From assembly GCA_016200915.1 (NCBI GenBank), contig JACQDV010000035.1, forward strand, positions 1 to 64,000: a DNA stretch of 64,000 nt. Direction: 5' to 3'. The notes beneath the pieces are model-generated. The model was not told the DNA's origin, did not search any database, and saw only the letters and a program-made list of their open reading frames with translations. The position numbers and the translations under genes were made by a program. Below are positions 27,527 through 36,722 of the stretch, piece by piece (the first letter of the stretch is position 1; every line of letters begins with the position of its first letter). The stretch comes from Sphingobacteriales bacterium. Its GTDB lineage: Bacteria; Bacteroidota; Bacteroidia; Chitinophagales; Chitinophagaceae.

Positions 27527-28202
27527 AGTTATGTGTTTTCTGTAAAATGGTGCCTTCTAATAAATTCATCGTTTTTAAATGAAATATTTCATTGAATCCT
27601 GATAACAGAAATAATTCTTTTTCCTCTGGATTCATATAAGCGATATACAAATCTCTTGGGTTTCTTTCCAGGCTGTCATTAATATGTTCGAGTACATGCT
27701 GCATGACAACAGCGTCAAATGGATTGTATAAAAAAAAAGTAGTTACTTCATCCGGAATCAAAAAATCCGAAGCATTGGCATGATAAATATCAAAAAAGGT
27801 TTCGGTAAAATTATCTTTATGTGCTGCAATATTTTCATTGGCATCATTGCAAAACTTGTCTGATAGCTCTGCTCCAATCAATTTTTTGAAACCATAATGT
27901 GCTGCAACAATCAACACTCTTCCCTTGCCGCAACCAATATCAAGCAAACAAGTATTGCCCGGAATTTCTTTCAGTTTTTCCATCAACTTTTCAAGGATAT
28001 AATAATTGGCCGGCATGTACATGGTGGAGTGGGCAATATCAACACCTTGTTTCTTTAAATTGTTTAGTTCATCATAGCCAGTAGTATGCAGTTTGTATTT
28101 TCTTTCGCCTTTTATTTCGTGATAAATAATAAAAATGGCCAGTACCGGGTTCCAATACCAGGCGAGGTAGAAGAAATAACGTATGTATTGAAATACTTTC
28201 AT
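27525..28202 (-). CDS. Class I SAM-dependent methyltransferase, membrane-anchored
   Basis: A 225-residue protein with an N-terminal hydrophobic stretch (FFYLAWYWNPVLAIFIIY) that probably anchors it to the inner membrane. The Rossmann-type methyltransferase core has motif I LLDIGCGKGRVL, followed by GAELSDKFC and the post-III segment FFLYNPFD. The ATG at 28202 is preferred over a TTG six bases upstream. The Asn-Pro-Phe motif resembles DOT1-like or N-methyltransferases, but the substrate cannot be named. It is downstream of recJ on the same strand, separated by 23 nt. Confidence 0.85.
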   Translation of the reverse strand: MKVFQYIRYFFYLAWYWNPVLAIFIIYHEIKGERKYKLHTTGYDELNNLKKQGVDIAHSTMYMPANYYILEKLMEKLKEIPGNTCLLDIGCGKGRVLIVAAHYGFKKLIGAELSDKFCNDANENIAAHKDNFTETFFDIYHANASDFLIPDEVTTFFLYNPFDAVVMQHVLEHINDSLERNPRDLYIAYMNPEEKELFLLSGFNEIFHLKTMNLLEGTILQKTHN

Positions 28203-28225
28203 GTGCAACGGATGCTTTATCCGTT

Positions 28226-29929
28226 TTATTCGCTCAGCTTCAGATCAATCATTTTAATTTGGATAGATTTTTCACCATTCCATTCATTTTCATCCAGTGT
28301 ATAAACGATGTCGATAGGTTTTTTCATTTGTAACAATGGAAATTTATCTGCCATATTAAAACCAATTCCATTTACAGTGTAATTGCCTTGCCTTAATACA
28401 AATTTGATGTGTTGTTCTTTTACAATACGGCTCCAGCCTGTATCTATTACTTTGCGGGTAATAAAAACCGGCCGCATATTTTCAGGACCATAAGGTTCCA
28501 TTTGCGAAATGATATTGAAGAAAGATTGTTTGATGTCTTTTAGTTCAATCTCAGCATCAATAATTATTTCAGGAATCAGTAATTGCGGATCAATAGTAGT
28601 GGCTACTACTTCTTCAAATTTATTGCTGAATGCTTCAAGTTGTTCAGGCAACAAAGTCATTCCCGCTGCCGCAAAGTGGCCGCCGTATCCCAATAAATGT
28701 TCACGGCAGGCATGAATAGCTTCATATAAATTAAAACCCGGAACACTGCGGGCACTGCCTCCCAATATTTCACCACTTTTTGTAAGCACAATAGTCGGTC
28801 GGTAAAAATTTTCAATCAACCTCGATGCAACAATCCCAACCACTCCTTTATGCCAATGTGGTTGGTAAACGACAGTCGATTTTCGGTTGATGAGTTTTTC
28901 ATTTCCGTTGATCATTGCTAAGGCTTCTTCAGTTATACTGGCATCAGCTTCTTTTCTATCTGTATTGTCGCTGTGTAATTGTTCTGCAAAATCTAATGCT
29001 TCCTCATCTGTTTTGGCTACAAACATTTCAACTGCTTTGGTAGCATCATCCATTCGTCCGGCAGCATTCACCCTTGGAGCAATCATGAACACAAGATTGG
29101 TGATATGCATTTCCTTTTGCAATCCGCTCAACTGTTTTAATGCTTTAATACCACGGTTAGGGTTTTCATTGGCTTTCCTTAATCCATGATAAGCAAGGAT
29201 GCGGTTTTCACCGGTCATCGGAACGATATCAGCAGCAATGGCGGTTGCAACTAAATCGAGGTATTCAAAAATATATTCATCAGCAAAACCAAAATTGTTG
29301 GCTAATGCTGTGATCAACTTAAAACCAACGCCACAACCGCATAATTCTTTGTAAGGATAATTGCAGTCCGTTTGTTTAGGATTCAATATTGCCACTGCCG
29401 GAGGTAATATTGCATCGGGAAGATGGTGATCGCATACGATAAATTCAATACCAATATCTTTCGCATATTTAATAAGGTCAACTGATTTAATGCCGCAATC
29501 AAGTGAAATGATTAATGTGAAGTTATTTTCCGCGGCAAAGTCAATCCCGGCTTTAGAAACGCCATAACCTTCCCGGTAACGATGTGGTATATAAAATTCC
29601 AGCAATGATGGTTCATAAATGCGGTTGAGAAACTGAAACATGCAGGCTACAGAAGTGGTACCATCCACATCATAATCGCCAAACACCAGTATTTTTTCTT
29701 TTTGCTGAAATGCCTGCAAAATTCTATCAATGGCTTTTTGCATATCCTTCATCAGCATCGGATCATGTAAATCGTTTAATTGAGGACGATAATAATGTTT
29801 CGATTTTTCAAAATCATCGATGTCTCTTTGGACTAAAATTTTACAGATAGCCGGATGTACTTTCAGTTTTTGGTAAAGTGTATTTACTTTTTCACGGTCA
29901 GCAGAAAGTATATTCCATCTTTTCTCCAT
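28226..29929 (-). CDS. recJ: Single-stranded-DNA-specific exonuclease RecJ
   Basis: A 567-residue 5'-3' ssDNA exonuclease for recombination and mismatch repair. The DHH phosphoesterase motifs are complete: KILVFGDYDVDGTTS, LIISLDCGIKS, IEFIVCDHHLP, the DHHA1-type VGIVASRLIENF and the GLY-rich SARSVPGFNLYEAI, GYGGHFAAAGMTL. Length is typical. It lies 20 nt downstream of the polyprenyl synthase gene and may be cotranscribed with it and with the methyltransferase gene. Confidence 0.96.
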   Translation of the reverse strand: MEKRWNILSADREKVNTLYQKLKVHPAICKILVQRDIDDFEKSKHYYRPQLNDLHDPMLMKDMQKAIDRILQAFQQKEKILVFGDYDVDGTTSVACMFQFLNRIYEPSLLEFYIPHRYREGYGVSKAGIDFAAENNFTLIISLDCGIKSVDLIKYAKDIGIEFIVCDHHLPDAILPPAVAILNPKQTDCNYPYKELCGCGVGFKLITALANNFGFADEYIFEYLDLVATAIAADIVPMTGENRILAYHGLRKANENPNRGIKALKQLSGLQKEMHITNLVFMIAPRVNAAGRMDDATKAVEMFVAKTDEEALDFAEQLHSDNTDRKEADASITEEALAMINGNEKLINRKSTVVYQPHWHKGVVGIVASRLIENFYRPTIVLTKSGEILGGSARSVPGFNLYEAIHACREHLLGYGGHFAAAGMTLLPEQLEAFSNKFEEVVATTIDPQLLIPEIIIDAEIELKDIKQSFFNIISQMEPYGPENMRPVFITRKVIDTGWSRIVKEQHIKFVLRQGNYTVNGIGFNMADKFPLLQMKKPIDIVYTLDENEWNGEKSIQIKMIDLKLSE

Positions 29930-29949
29930 AAAACCACTAAGGCTGAGGT

Positions 29950-30912
29950 TTAATATTTTCGGTCAGTAGTATATTCTACCAGTTGTTTTAGTCCTTCACG
30001 AACAGGATTATCCGGGAAACTGTAAAGTAAGTTGAGTGCTTCATTTTTTATTTGCAGCATTTTTTTCTCTGCATAGTCAATGCCACCGGTTTTTACCACC
30101 GCATCAATCACCCATTTTACTTTCTCTTTATTCTTATTTTGATTTTTTATAATGTAAATTATTTTTCTGCGGGTGGCTTCATCACATTTATTCAGTGTAT
30201 AGATGAGTGGCAGCGTGAGTTTTTTTTCTTTTATATCGTTGCCGGTTGGTTTGCCCACTGCCTCGTTACCATAGTCAAACAAATCATCTTTAATTTGAAA
30301 AGCCAGTCCAACTTTTTCGCCAAACAAACCCATCCTTTCGGTAATTGTATCGTCTTTACAGGTACTCCATGCGCCTGCCGCACAGGCTGATGACAGGAGT
30401 GAGGCTGTTTTGGTACGGATGATTTCAAAGTAAATATCTTCTTTAAGATTCAGGTTCCTTGATTTTTCAATTTGAAGCAATTCACCTTCACTCATCTGTT
30501 TTACTGCTGTTGAGAGAATCTGCAGAATCTTGTGGTCGTTATTTTCCAGCGAGAGAAGGAGTCCTTTCGATAAGAGATAGTCTCCCACCAAAACGGCTAC
30601 TTTATTTTTCCACAGTGCATTGATCGAAAAAAAGCCTCTCCGTTCAAAAGATTCATCTACCACATCATCATGAACAAGGGTAGCAGTGTGCAGAATTTCT
30701 ACAAGTGAGGCTGCCCTGTACGTAACATCATTTACCTCTCCATGAAGTTTGGCACTTAAAAAAACAAACATTGGACGTAATTGCTTCCCTTTTCTTTTAA
30801 TAATGAACTTCATTATGCGGTCAAGCAACGGTACCCTGCTGGCCACAGCATCATTAAACTTCCCCTCAAATAGCCGCAGTTCCTGTTGTATTAAGTCTTT
30901 TGCCTCTTTCAT
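29950..30912 (-). CDS. Polyprenyl (octaprenyl-type) diphosphate synthase
   Basis: A 320-residue trans-isoprenyl diphosphate synthase making the polyprenyl chain, probably for the menaquinone side chain. The first Asp-rich motif is VHDDVVDES, the second IKDDLFDYGN, preceded by LAFQIKD. LRPMFVFLSAKL matches the conserved FARM region start, and GKPTGNDIKEKKLTLPLIY follows the second motif. The ATG at 30912 (MKEAKDLIQQEL) matches family starts; a more distal ATG would add 42 unrelated residues. It is followed closely by recJ. Chain length cannot be read confidently. Confidence 0.93.
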   Translation of the reverse strand: MKEAKDLIQQELRLFEGKFNDAVASRVPLLDRIMKFIIKRKGKQLRPMFVFLSAKLHGEVNDVTYRAASLVEILHTATLVHDDVVDESFERRGFFSINALWKNKVAVLVGDYLLSKGLLLSLENNDHKILQILSTAVKQMSEGELLQIEKSRNLNLKEDIYFEIIRTKTASLLSSACAAGAWSTCKDDTITERMGLFGEKVGLAFQIKDDLFDYGNEAVGKPTGNDIKEKKLTLPLIYTLNKCDEATRRKIIYIIKNQNKNKEKVKWVIDAVVKTGGIDYAEKKMLQIKNEALNLLYSFPDNPVREGLKQLVEYTTDRKY

Positions 30913-31043
30913 GTTAAGCCAGCAATTTACTTCATACAAATTGGATGGAGACAGAATTTTATAAAAAGAGGCAACTTTTTGATATAGAATGTGGTCTAAC
31001 TTACCTGAAAGGCTGATAAATAAAGATGATGTATGCAAAAAAA

Positions 31044-31074
31044 TTTGGTTTTTAACACACTATATCTATTTTTG
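31044..31074 (+). promoter_or_regulatory. Promoter of the OmpA-family gene
   Basis: TTTG (31044-31047), a 19-nt spacer and TATTTTTG (31067-31074) give an exact Bacteroidota -33/-7 match, about 50 nt before the start codon. Confidence 0.8.
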
Positions 31075-31123
31075 CACCATCACTTAGCGTAATTTTTTTC
31101 AACGAAATACTTAAAACTACATT

Positions 31124-32797
31124 ATGGCAAGCAAAAAGTACACCTTATTGATAGGACTTGTATGTCTTATCTCTACTGCATTTGGACAAGTAGGCTCAGG
31201 TGGTTATAACTGGAAAGACTCCTCTCTTATCCCTACCAAAAGAATGCCTCAGCACCAGGAATTCCTTAACAACAATTATTCGTTTCCTGCTAAACCACGT
31301 AACCAATGGGAAATTGGTATCAGCGTTGGTGCTGTAACAGTTAGCAGCGACGTTTCCGCTGTATTCCCAACACTTGGTGCCGGTCTCTCTGTTAGAAAGG
31401 GGTTGGGCTATGTGTTTTCTTTAAGAGGTGAATATTTCTATGGAACTGCAAAAGGTCAAAACTGGGTTGCTTCCTATAACTATGGATATAACCCGGCATG
31501 GAATAAGAAATATAATGCTCCAGTTCAAGTTTATGGTGCCCCTGGTAATCCCACCGGCGTTGTTTCTTTAGCTGGGTCAGTAACAAACGAGCCAATGAAT
31601 GGTCCAGGTCAGGGCATATTCTACAATTACCGTACAACTATTAATGAAGCAGCACTGGAAGGTGTATTTACGTTAAATAATATTCGTTTTCATAAAAACA
31701 AAACTGGTTTAGTTATATACGGTCTTGCAGGTATTGTGGGAATGACCTTTGATACTAAAGTGGATGCTTTAGATGGCAATGGTAATCCATACGATTATTC
31801 CAGTATTTTAGGCAATGCTAATATTTATAAGAAAAGAAAAGAAGTTCGTAAGGCATTGAAAAAATTACAGGATGGGAAATATGAAACAAGGGCTGAATCT
31901 GAAGGGAACAGAAGACCTAAATTGTTTGGTAATACTTTTAAGCCAGGTGCCACAGTAGGGGCTGGTATAGCATATAAAATATCTAAGCGGGTAAATATTG
32001 GTCTGGAAAGTAAATTCACAGCAGTTAAGACGGATTTGTTAGATGGTCAGCAATGGCAGGAATCTCCACTTGGTGCTCCGGCTCAAACAAGAGATTATGA
32101 TTCCTACCATTATACAACTGTTCGATTTAATTATAACCTTGGTGCTAAGTCTGTAGAGCCGTTGTGGTGGGTTAACCCATTGGATTATGCTTATAACGAG
32201 TTAAATCGTCCGCAGCACATCCTCTTCCCTAAACCAGTGTTACCTGATGCTGATGGTGATGGTGTAACAGATCAGTTTGATAATGAACCAAACACTCCAC
32301 AAGGTTGCCCTGTTGATTCACATGGTGTTTCTTTAGATACAGATGGTGATGGCGTTCCTGATTGTAAGGATAAAGAAAAAGTTACACCTACCTATTGTCA
32401 GCCAGTTGATGCGGATGGTGTAGGTAAATGTCCATGTCCTGATTCATCTTGTTTTGCAGGATTTGCAAAACCAGATAAATCATGTCATTTAGGTTATGTA
32501 CCACCTGTAGTATTTAAGAAAGGTGCAGATAAGTTAACTGATGATGCTAAATCAATTTTAACCAGTTTAGGCGGTATGCTTAAAGCAAGTGAAAACTGTA
32601 AGGTTAAGATCGTGGGTCATCCTTTAGCTGATAAGCGTAGCCAAAAACGTAATCAGGCAAGAATTGATGCGGTAGTTAAATACTTAGTGGAAACACAAGG
32701 TATTACTGCTGATAGAGTTGAGGCGGTTTATGATGGTGGCGCTGGTGATGAAAACACAGTTGATATTATTTCCGAAACCATTGGTGGCGGAAACTAA
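31124..32797 (+). CDS. OmpA-family outer membrane protein with type 3 thrombospondin-like repeats
   Basis: A 557-residue protein with a signal peptide (LLIGLVCLISTAFGQ). Residues about 60-360 form an outer-membrane beta-barrel region. Two Ca-binding thrombospondin-like repeats (DADGDGVTDQFDNEP, DTDGDGVPDCKDKE) lie near residues 382-425. The C-terminal OmpA-like peptidoglycan-binding domain starts around VVFKKGADKLTDDAKSIL; the RSQKRNQARIDAVVKYL segment binds peptidoglycan in homologues. It likely links outer membrane and wall. A consensus promoter and a strong terminator bracket it, so it is a single abundant transcript unit. Confidence 0.9.
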   Translation: MASKKYTLLIGLVCLISTAFGQVGSGGYNWKDSSLIPTKRMPQHQEFLNNNYSFPAKPRNQWEIGISVGAVTVSSDVSAVFPTLGAGLSVRKGLGYVFSLRGEYFYGTAKGQNWVASYNYGYNPAWNKKYNAPVQVYGAPGNPTGVVSLAGSVTNEPMNGPGQGIFYNYRTTINEAALEGVFTLNNIRFHKNKTGLVIYGLAGIVGMTFDTKVDALDGNGNPYDYSSILGNANIYKKRKEVRKALKKLQDGKYETRAESEGNRRPKLFGNTFKPGATVGAGIAYKISKRVNIGLESKFTAVKTDLLDGQQWQESPLGAPAQTRDYDSYHYTTVRFNYNLGAKSVEPLWWVNPLDYAYNELNRPQHILFPKPVLPDADGDGVTDQFDNEPNTPQGCPVDSHGVSLDTDGDGVPDCKDKEKVTPTYCQPVDADGVGKCPCPDSSCFAGFAKPDKSCHLGYVPPVVFKKGADKLTDDAKSILTSLGGMLKASENCKVKIVGHPLADKRSQKRNQARIDAVVKYLVETQGITADRVEAVYDGGAGDENTVDIISETIGGGN

Positions 32798-32817
32798 GTA
32801 AATAGATTTTTGCTTGC

Positions 32818-32847
32818 AGAAACCCTCCTTAAAATGGGAGGGTTTCT
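32818..32847 (+). terminator. Terminator of the OmpA-family gene
   Basis: An 11-bp stem formed by AGAAACCCTCC and GGAGGGTTTCT, with an 8-nt loop, is followed by CTTTTATT about 20 nt past the stop codon. Confidence 0.85.
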
Positions 32848-32928
32848 CTTTTATTACAGCTTTAGTAAAAGATTAACCTCTTCGTTTTGGCTATAAAAAT
32901 GAATAAGGCAAAATTTGCCTGAAACCCT

Positions 32929-32936
32929 TAACTTTG
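32929..32936 (+). promoter_or_regulatory. -7 box of bamD, 8 nt before the start codon
   Basis: TAACTTTG matches TAnnTTTG. No TTTG lies at -33. Its closeness to the ATG at 32945 excludes more upstream starts and implies an almost leaderless mRNA. Confidence 0.6.
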
Positions 32937-32944
32937 CGCACTTT

Positions 32945-33739
32945 ATGAATAGGAGCTGGCTAATTTTGTTTTTTACTGTTTTGCTGGTTGGTTGTTCCAG
33001 GTATAACAAAATTTATAAGAGTAAAGACCCGGAATATAAATTGAGAATGGCCGAGCAGTATTATGCTAATAAAAAGTATAATGTAGCCCAGCAGTTATAC
33101 GAAGATCTTTTTACATATTACAAAGGTGATCCGAGGTACGAGGATATGATTTATAAATATGCCTATTGCTTTTATTACCAGAGAGACTACCTGAGTGCTG
33201 AAAATTATTTCAAGAATTTTCTGGAGATATTTCCTAAAAGCCCTAAGGCTGAGGAAATGGATTACATGCGCTATTATTGCTATTACAAACAATCTCCAAA
33301 AGCAGATCTTGATCAAAGCAGTACGGTTAAAGCAATTGGAGCTATGCAAACCTTCATTGCAAATCATCCCGGATCTTCAAGAATTGCAGATGCTAATAAA
33401 GTAATTGATGAGTGCAGGGCTAAGCTTGAAGTAAAGGCATTTAAAGCGGCAACATTGTATTATAATATAGGTCAGTATAAAGCAGCGGCGTTAACATTCA
33501 CCAATCTTATTAATGATTACCCGGATTCTAATAAGGGGGATGAATATAAGCTGATGGTTGTTAGGTCATATTACCAATATGCGTTGCTGAGTGTTGAGGA
33601 CAAACAAAGAGAAAGGTACGAACAGGTGGTAACTGAGTACCATGATTTTGCAGATCGTTACCCTGACAGTAAACTATTAAAAGAAGCGGAACACTATTTT
33701 AATTTATCTCAAAATAATTTAAAAGCCCTCACAAAATGA
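32945..33739 (+). CDS. bamD: Outer membrane assembly lipoprotein BamD
   Basis: A 264-residue lipoprotein: MNRSWLILFFTVLLVGCSRY has a lipobox (VGC). The mature part is a TPR array (AEQYYANKKYNVAQQLYEDL, YKYAYCFYYQRDYLSAENYF, FLEIFPKSPKAEE, ATLYYNIGQYKAAALTF), the YfiO/BamD pattern. It is a component of the BAM complex that inserts beta-barrel proteins in the outer membrane. The start at 32945 is fixed by the lipobox and by the -7 box just upstream. Its end overlaps rpoZ by 4 bp (ATGA), as in many Bacteroidota. Confidence 0.92.
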   Translation: MNRSWLILFFTVLLVGCSRYNKIYKSKDPEYKLRMAEQYYANKKYNVAQQLYEDLFTYYKGDPRYEDMIYKYAYCFYYQRDYLSAENYFKNFLEIFPKSPKAEEMDYMRYYCYYKQSPKADLDQSSTVKAIGAMQTFIANHPGSSRIADANKVIDECRAKLEVKAFKAATLYYNIGQYKAAALTFTNLINDYPDSNKGDEYKLMVVRSYYQYALLSVEDKQRERYEQVVTEYHDFADRYPDSKLLKEAEHYFNLSQNNLKALTK

Positions 33740-34077
33740 GTAAACTTAGAAAACAATGGGGTGTTAACACCAGTAATGTTGTTGAAACTAAAAATGTAAA
33801 CGACATTAAGGCTAAAACCGGTAATGTATATGAGTCAATAGCCATTATCGCTAAAAGAGCCAATCAAATCAACATTTCTTTAAAAGAAGAGTTGCATAAC
33901 AAACTCGAAGAATTTGCCAGCCACACGGATAGCCTGGAAGAAATTCATGAGAATAAAGAGCAAATTGAAATATCCCGTGCATACGAAAGAATGCCTAACC
34001 CGGCATTACTGGCTACACAGGAATTTATGGAAGAGAAAGTATATTACCGTAAGCCGCAGGACGAACTCTTCAGCTAA
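33736..34077 (+). CDS. rpoZ: DNA-directed RNA polymerase subunit omega (Bacteroidota form)
   Basis: A 113-residue protein of the Bacteroidota omega type: GNVYESIAIIAKRANQINISLKEELHNKLEEFA is the conserved helix-rich core, with ISRAYERMPNPALLATQEFMEEKVYYRKPQDELFS at the end. Omega helps assemble RNA polymerase around the beta' subunit. The start overlaps the bamD stop by 4 bp, implying translational coupling. A terminator and then the coaBC promoter follow. Confidence 0.9.
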   Translation: MSKLRKQWGVNTSNVVETKNVNDIKAKTGNVYESIAIIAKRANQINISLKEELHNKLEEFASHTDSLEEIHENKEQIEISRAYERMPNPALLATQEFMEEKVYYRKPQDELFS

Positions 34078-34107
34078 TTGCTGGTGTGCAACTTATTAAT
34101 TAATTTC

Positions 34108-34132
34108 ACAGGCGATGGAACTCATCGCCTGT
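34108..34132 (+). terminator. Terminator of bamD-rpoZ
   Basis: A perfect 10-bp stem ACAGGCGATG / CATCGCCTGT with a 5-nt loop, followed by TTGCATTTAA, lies 30 nt after rpoZ. Confidence 0.75.
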
Positions 34133-34178
34133 TTGCATTTAATGCCATAGGGCTGACATTTAATTTTTTTTGCTGTTA

Positions 34179-34186
34179 TAGCTTTG
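34179..34186 (+). promoter_or_regulatory. -7 box of coaBC, 7 nt before the start codon
   Basis: TAGCTTTG matches TAnnTTTG and follows the bamD-rpoZ terminator, so coaBC has its own promoter. No clean TTTG at -33. The mRNA would be nearly leaderless. Confidence 0.6.
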
Positions 34187-34193
34187 CTTCATC

Positions 34194-35390
34194 ATGTTAA
34201 AGGGTAAAAAAATAATTATCGGAATTACCGGGAGTATTGCGGCATATAAAGCCATTTTACTGGTTCGCTTATTAATTAAGGCAGGGGCAGAAGTAAGAGT
34301 GCTATTGACCCCTGCAGCAAAAGACTTTGTTTCTCCACTAACTCTTTCTACTCTTTCTAAAAATAAAGTACTTATTGAACTGTTTGATGAAGACTCATGG
34401 GCCAACCATGTAATGCTTGGACGCTGGGCAGATGTGATGGTGATTGCACCATTAAGCTGTAATACGCTGGCAAAAATGGCCGGTGGATTTTGTGATAATC
34501 TTTTATTGGCAGTATATCTTTCCGCAACTTGTCCTGTGGTAGTGGCTCCTGCTATGGATGAAGATATGTGGAAGCATCCCTCTGCAAAAAGCAATTTGGA
34601 AAAGATAGTTTCCTATGGTAATAAAATAATTCCTGTTGAAAGCGGTGAATTAGCCAGTGGATTAGTTGGCGAAGGAAGAATGGCAGAGCCGGAAGCGATT
34701 GTAAAATACCTCGAATCAAATTTTTTTTTGCCTAAAACATTAGCTGGTAAAAAAGTATTAGTAACGGCCGGGCCTACATACGAAGCGATAGACCCTGTTC
34801 GCTTTGTTGGCAATCATTCATCTGGTAAAATGGGTATCGCTATTGCGAAAGAACTATTTGCCAGGGGTGCTGAAGTAACATTAGTGTTGGGCCCATCATC
34901 TCAATCAATAACAGAAAATGGAATAAAAGTAAAACGGGTAAGATCAGCAGAAGAAATGTATAATGCCTGCACCGAAGTATATGCCTCAACCGATATAGCT
35001 GTTATGTCTGCAGCAGTGGCTGATTATACTCCCATTAATACGGCCACAGAAAAAATCAAGAAAAATGGGGAAACCTGGCATCTCGAATTTAAAAAGACAA
35101 GGGATATATTGAAATCATTGGGTGAAAAGAAAACAGCCCAACAATTTTTAGTTGGTTTTGCGCTTGAAACCAATAATGAGAGGGAATATGCGTTAAACAA
35201 ACTGAAAAGCAAAAACGCTGACATGATTGTTATGAATTCATTAAGAGATGCCGGAGCAGGGTTTGGACATGACACTAACAAAATCACTATTTTTGACAAG
35301 TCTGGCAGGGAATATAATTTTGACACTAAATCAAAATCAGCGGTTGCAAAAGATATAGTTGACACTATAATCCATTTGATAAATGTATAA
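34194..35390 (+). CDS. coaBC: Bifunctional phosphopantothenoylcysteine decarboxylase/synthetase
   Basis: A 398-residue fusion enzyme of coenzyme A synthesis. The N-terminal CoaC flavoprotein half has GITGSIAAYKA, the His in WANHVMLGRWAD, the APLSCNTLAKMAGGFCDNLL segment and PAMDEDMW. The C-terminal CoaB half has VTAGPTYEAIDPVRFVGNHSSGKMG, MSAAVADYTP and KTRDIL. It joins 4'-phosphopantothenate to cysteine with CTP and decarboxylates the product. Starts an operon with the overlapping DUF4835 gene (8-bp overlap). Confidence 0.96.
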   Translation: MLKGKKIIIGITGSIAAYKAILLVRLLIKAGAEVRVLLTPAAKDFVSPLTLSTLSKNKVLIELFDEDSWANHVMLGRWADVMVIAPLSCNTLAKMAGGFCDNLLLAVYLSATCPVVVAPAMDEDMWKHPSAKSNLEKIVSYGNKIIPVESGELASGLVGEGRMAEPEAIVKYLESNFFLPKTLAGKKVLVTAGPTYEAIDPVRFVGNHSSGKMGIAIAKELFARGAEVTLVLGPSSQSITENGIKVKRVRSAEEMYNACTEVYASTDIAVMSAAVADYTPINTATEKIKKNGETWHLEFKKTRDILKSLGEKKTAQQFLVGFALETNNEREYALNKLKSKNADMIVMNSLRDAGAGFGHDTNKITIFDKSGREYNFDTKSKSAVAKDIVDTIIHLINV

Positions 35391-36306
35391 TTTCAAATTA
35401 TTTCTTTTATCGTTAACTCTATTACTGGTGCAATCATTAAATGCCCAGGAATTAAAAGCTAAAGTTTCTGTAAATGCATCCCGAATTCCATCTACAATTG
35501 ATAAAAAAGTTTTTCAAACTTTACAAACCGCCCTTACTAATTTTATTAATACCCGTAAATGGACAAGTGATGTGTTTCAACCAACTGAAAAAATAGAATG
35601 TAATTTTAGCTTAACACTTACACAATTGATTGAGACGGGAGTATATCAGGCCTCATTAACCATACAGGCGGCAAGACCAGTGTATAATTCAAGTTATGTT
35701 TCGCCATTGGTGAATTACCAGGACAATGACATTACTTTCAAATACACCGAATATCAGCCTGTTGAATTTAACGAAAGCAATGTACAGGGTAACGATCCAA
35801 CCGCCTCTAACCTTACTGCTGTTTTTGCTTATTACGTGTATATGATATTGGGGTTTGATTACGATTCATTTTCTGCAAGAGGCGGAGATCCATATTTTCA
35901 AAAAGCACAGAACATTGTAAACAGTGCACCGGAAGCAAGAGGAATTACCGGGTGGAAACCATTTGATGGAACAAGAAATCGTTATTGGCTCATGGAAAAT
36001 GTAACCAATAGCCGGTATTCCCTTTTTCATGATGCCATGTATAATTATTACCGTAATGGAATGGATAAAATGTATGATGATGTAAATGCTGCAAGAAGAG
36101 GCGTATTAGAATCGTTACAAAATATAGATAATATTAATGCTGAAGTACCTAACACCATGATTGTTCAGTTTTTCTTTCAGGGAAAGGCTAATGAATTGGT
36201 AAAGGTGTTCAGTAAAGCTAATGGTTCAGATAAATCAAGAGCTTTGGAACTGCTTCAAAAATTAGATGTTTCCAACACAGCTTTGTATAAACAGGAATTG
36301 AAATGA
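35383..36306 (+). CDS. DUF4835 family protein (PorD-like)
   Basis: A 307-residue exported protein with a signal peptide (LFLLSLTLLLVQSLNAQ). The conserved DUF4835 features are visible: AKVSVNASRIPSTIDKKVFQTLQ, FNFIN-like ALTNFINTRKW, FKYTEYQPVEFNES, LTAVFAYYVYMILGFDYDSF, RGITGWKPFDGTRNRYWL. The family sits directly after coaBC throughout Bacteroidota and has been annotated in some genomes as a T9SS-associated PorD protein; I recall this only from annotation. It overlaps coaBC by 8 bp and the next gene by 4 bp. The molecular function is not established. Confidence 0.85.
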   Translation: MYNFKLFLLSLTLLLVQSLNAQELKAKVSVNASRIPSTIDKKVFQTLQTALTNFINTRKWTSDVFQPTEKIECNFSLTLTQLIETGVYQASLTIQAARPVYNSSYVSPLVNYQDNDITFKYTEYQPVEFNESNVQGNDPTASNLTAVFAYYVYMILGFDYDSFSARGGDPYFQKAQNIVNSAPEARGITGWKPFDGTRNRYWLMENVTNSRYSLFHDAMYNYYRNGMDKMYDDVNAARRGVLESLQNIDNINAEVPNTMIVQFFFQGKANELVKVFSKANGSDKSRALELLQKLDVSNTALYKQELK

Positions 36307-36722
36307 GGTTTTTGTTTTTTATTGTTATTATAATTGCTGCAATTGCCTGTGCAGACAAACGGCAGGAGAAACCTAAAAATCTTTTGAATAAAACTTCTAT
36401 GACAGCCATCCTGTCTGATGTGCTGGTTGCGGATGCGGTTGCTACTGAAATAAAAACCAGGGATTCTTTAATAAATTTGAATGCACTTTCGGCAGCATAT
36501 TACCAGCAGATTTTTAAAATACATAATATTTCAAAGGAGCAGTTTACGTCCAGTTATAATTACTATGTAAGCCATCCGGATGAATTTAAAGAAGTACTTG
36601 ATTCTGCTACAAATGTGCTGAATAAAAAAATGGCTTCAGACAGAAAACCAATCAGCGTTCCGGCCAAAACGGCCCCCCCCAAAGTTCCTCACATAAATCC
36701 TAAACTAAAAAATAAAAAATGA
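36303..36722 (+). CDS. DUF4296 lipoprotein
   Basis: A 139-residue lipoprotein (MRFLFFIVIIIAAIACADK, lipobox IAC). The mature part has the DUF4296 pattern: MTAILSDVLVADAVATEI, AYYQQIFKIHNISKEQF and SYNYYVSHPDEFKEVLDSA. The C-terminal 25 residues are low-complexity, Lys/Pro-rich, encoded across an 8-C homopolymer at 36673-36680. It overlaps the DUF4835 gene and scoA by 4 bp each (ATGA), so all are translationally coupled. Function unknown; probably an envelope protein. Confidence 0.8.
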   Translation: MRFLFFIVIIIAAIACADKRQEKPKNLLNKTSMTAILSDVLVADAVATEIKTRDSLINLNALSAAYYQQIFKIHNISKEQFTSSYNYYVSHPDEFKEVLDSATNVLNKKMASDRKPISVPAKTAPPKVPHINPKLKNKK

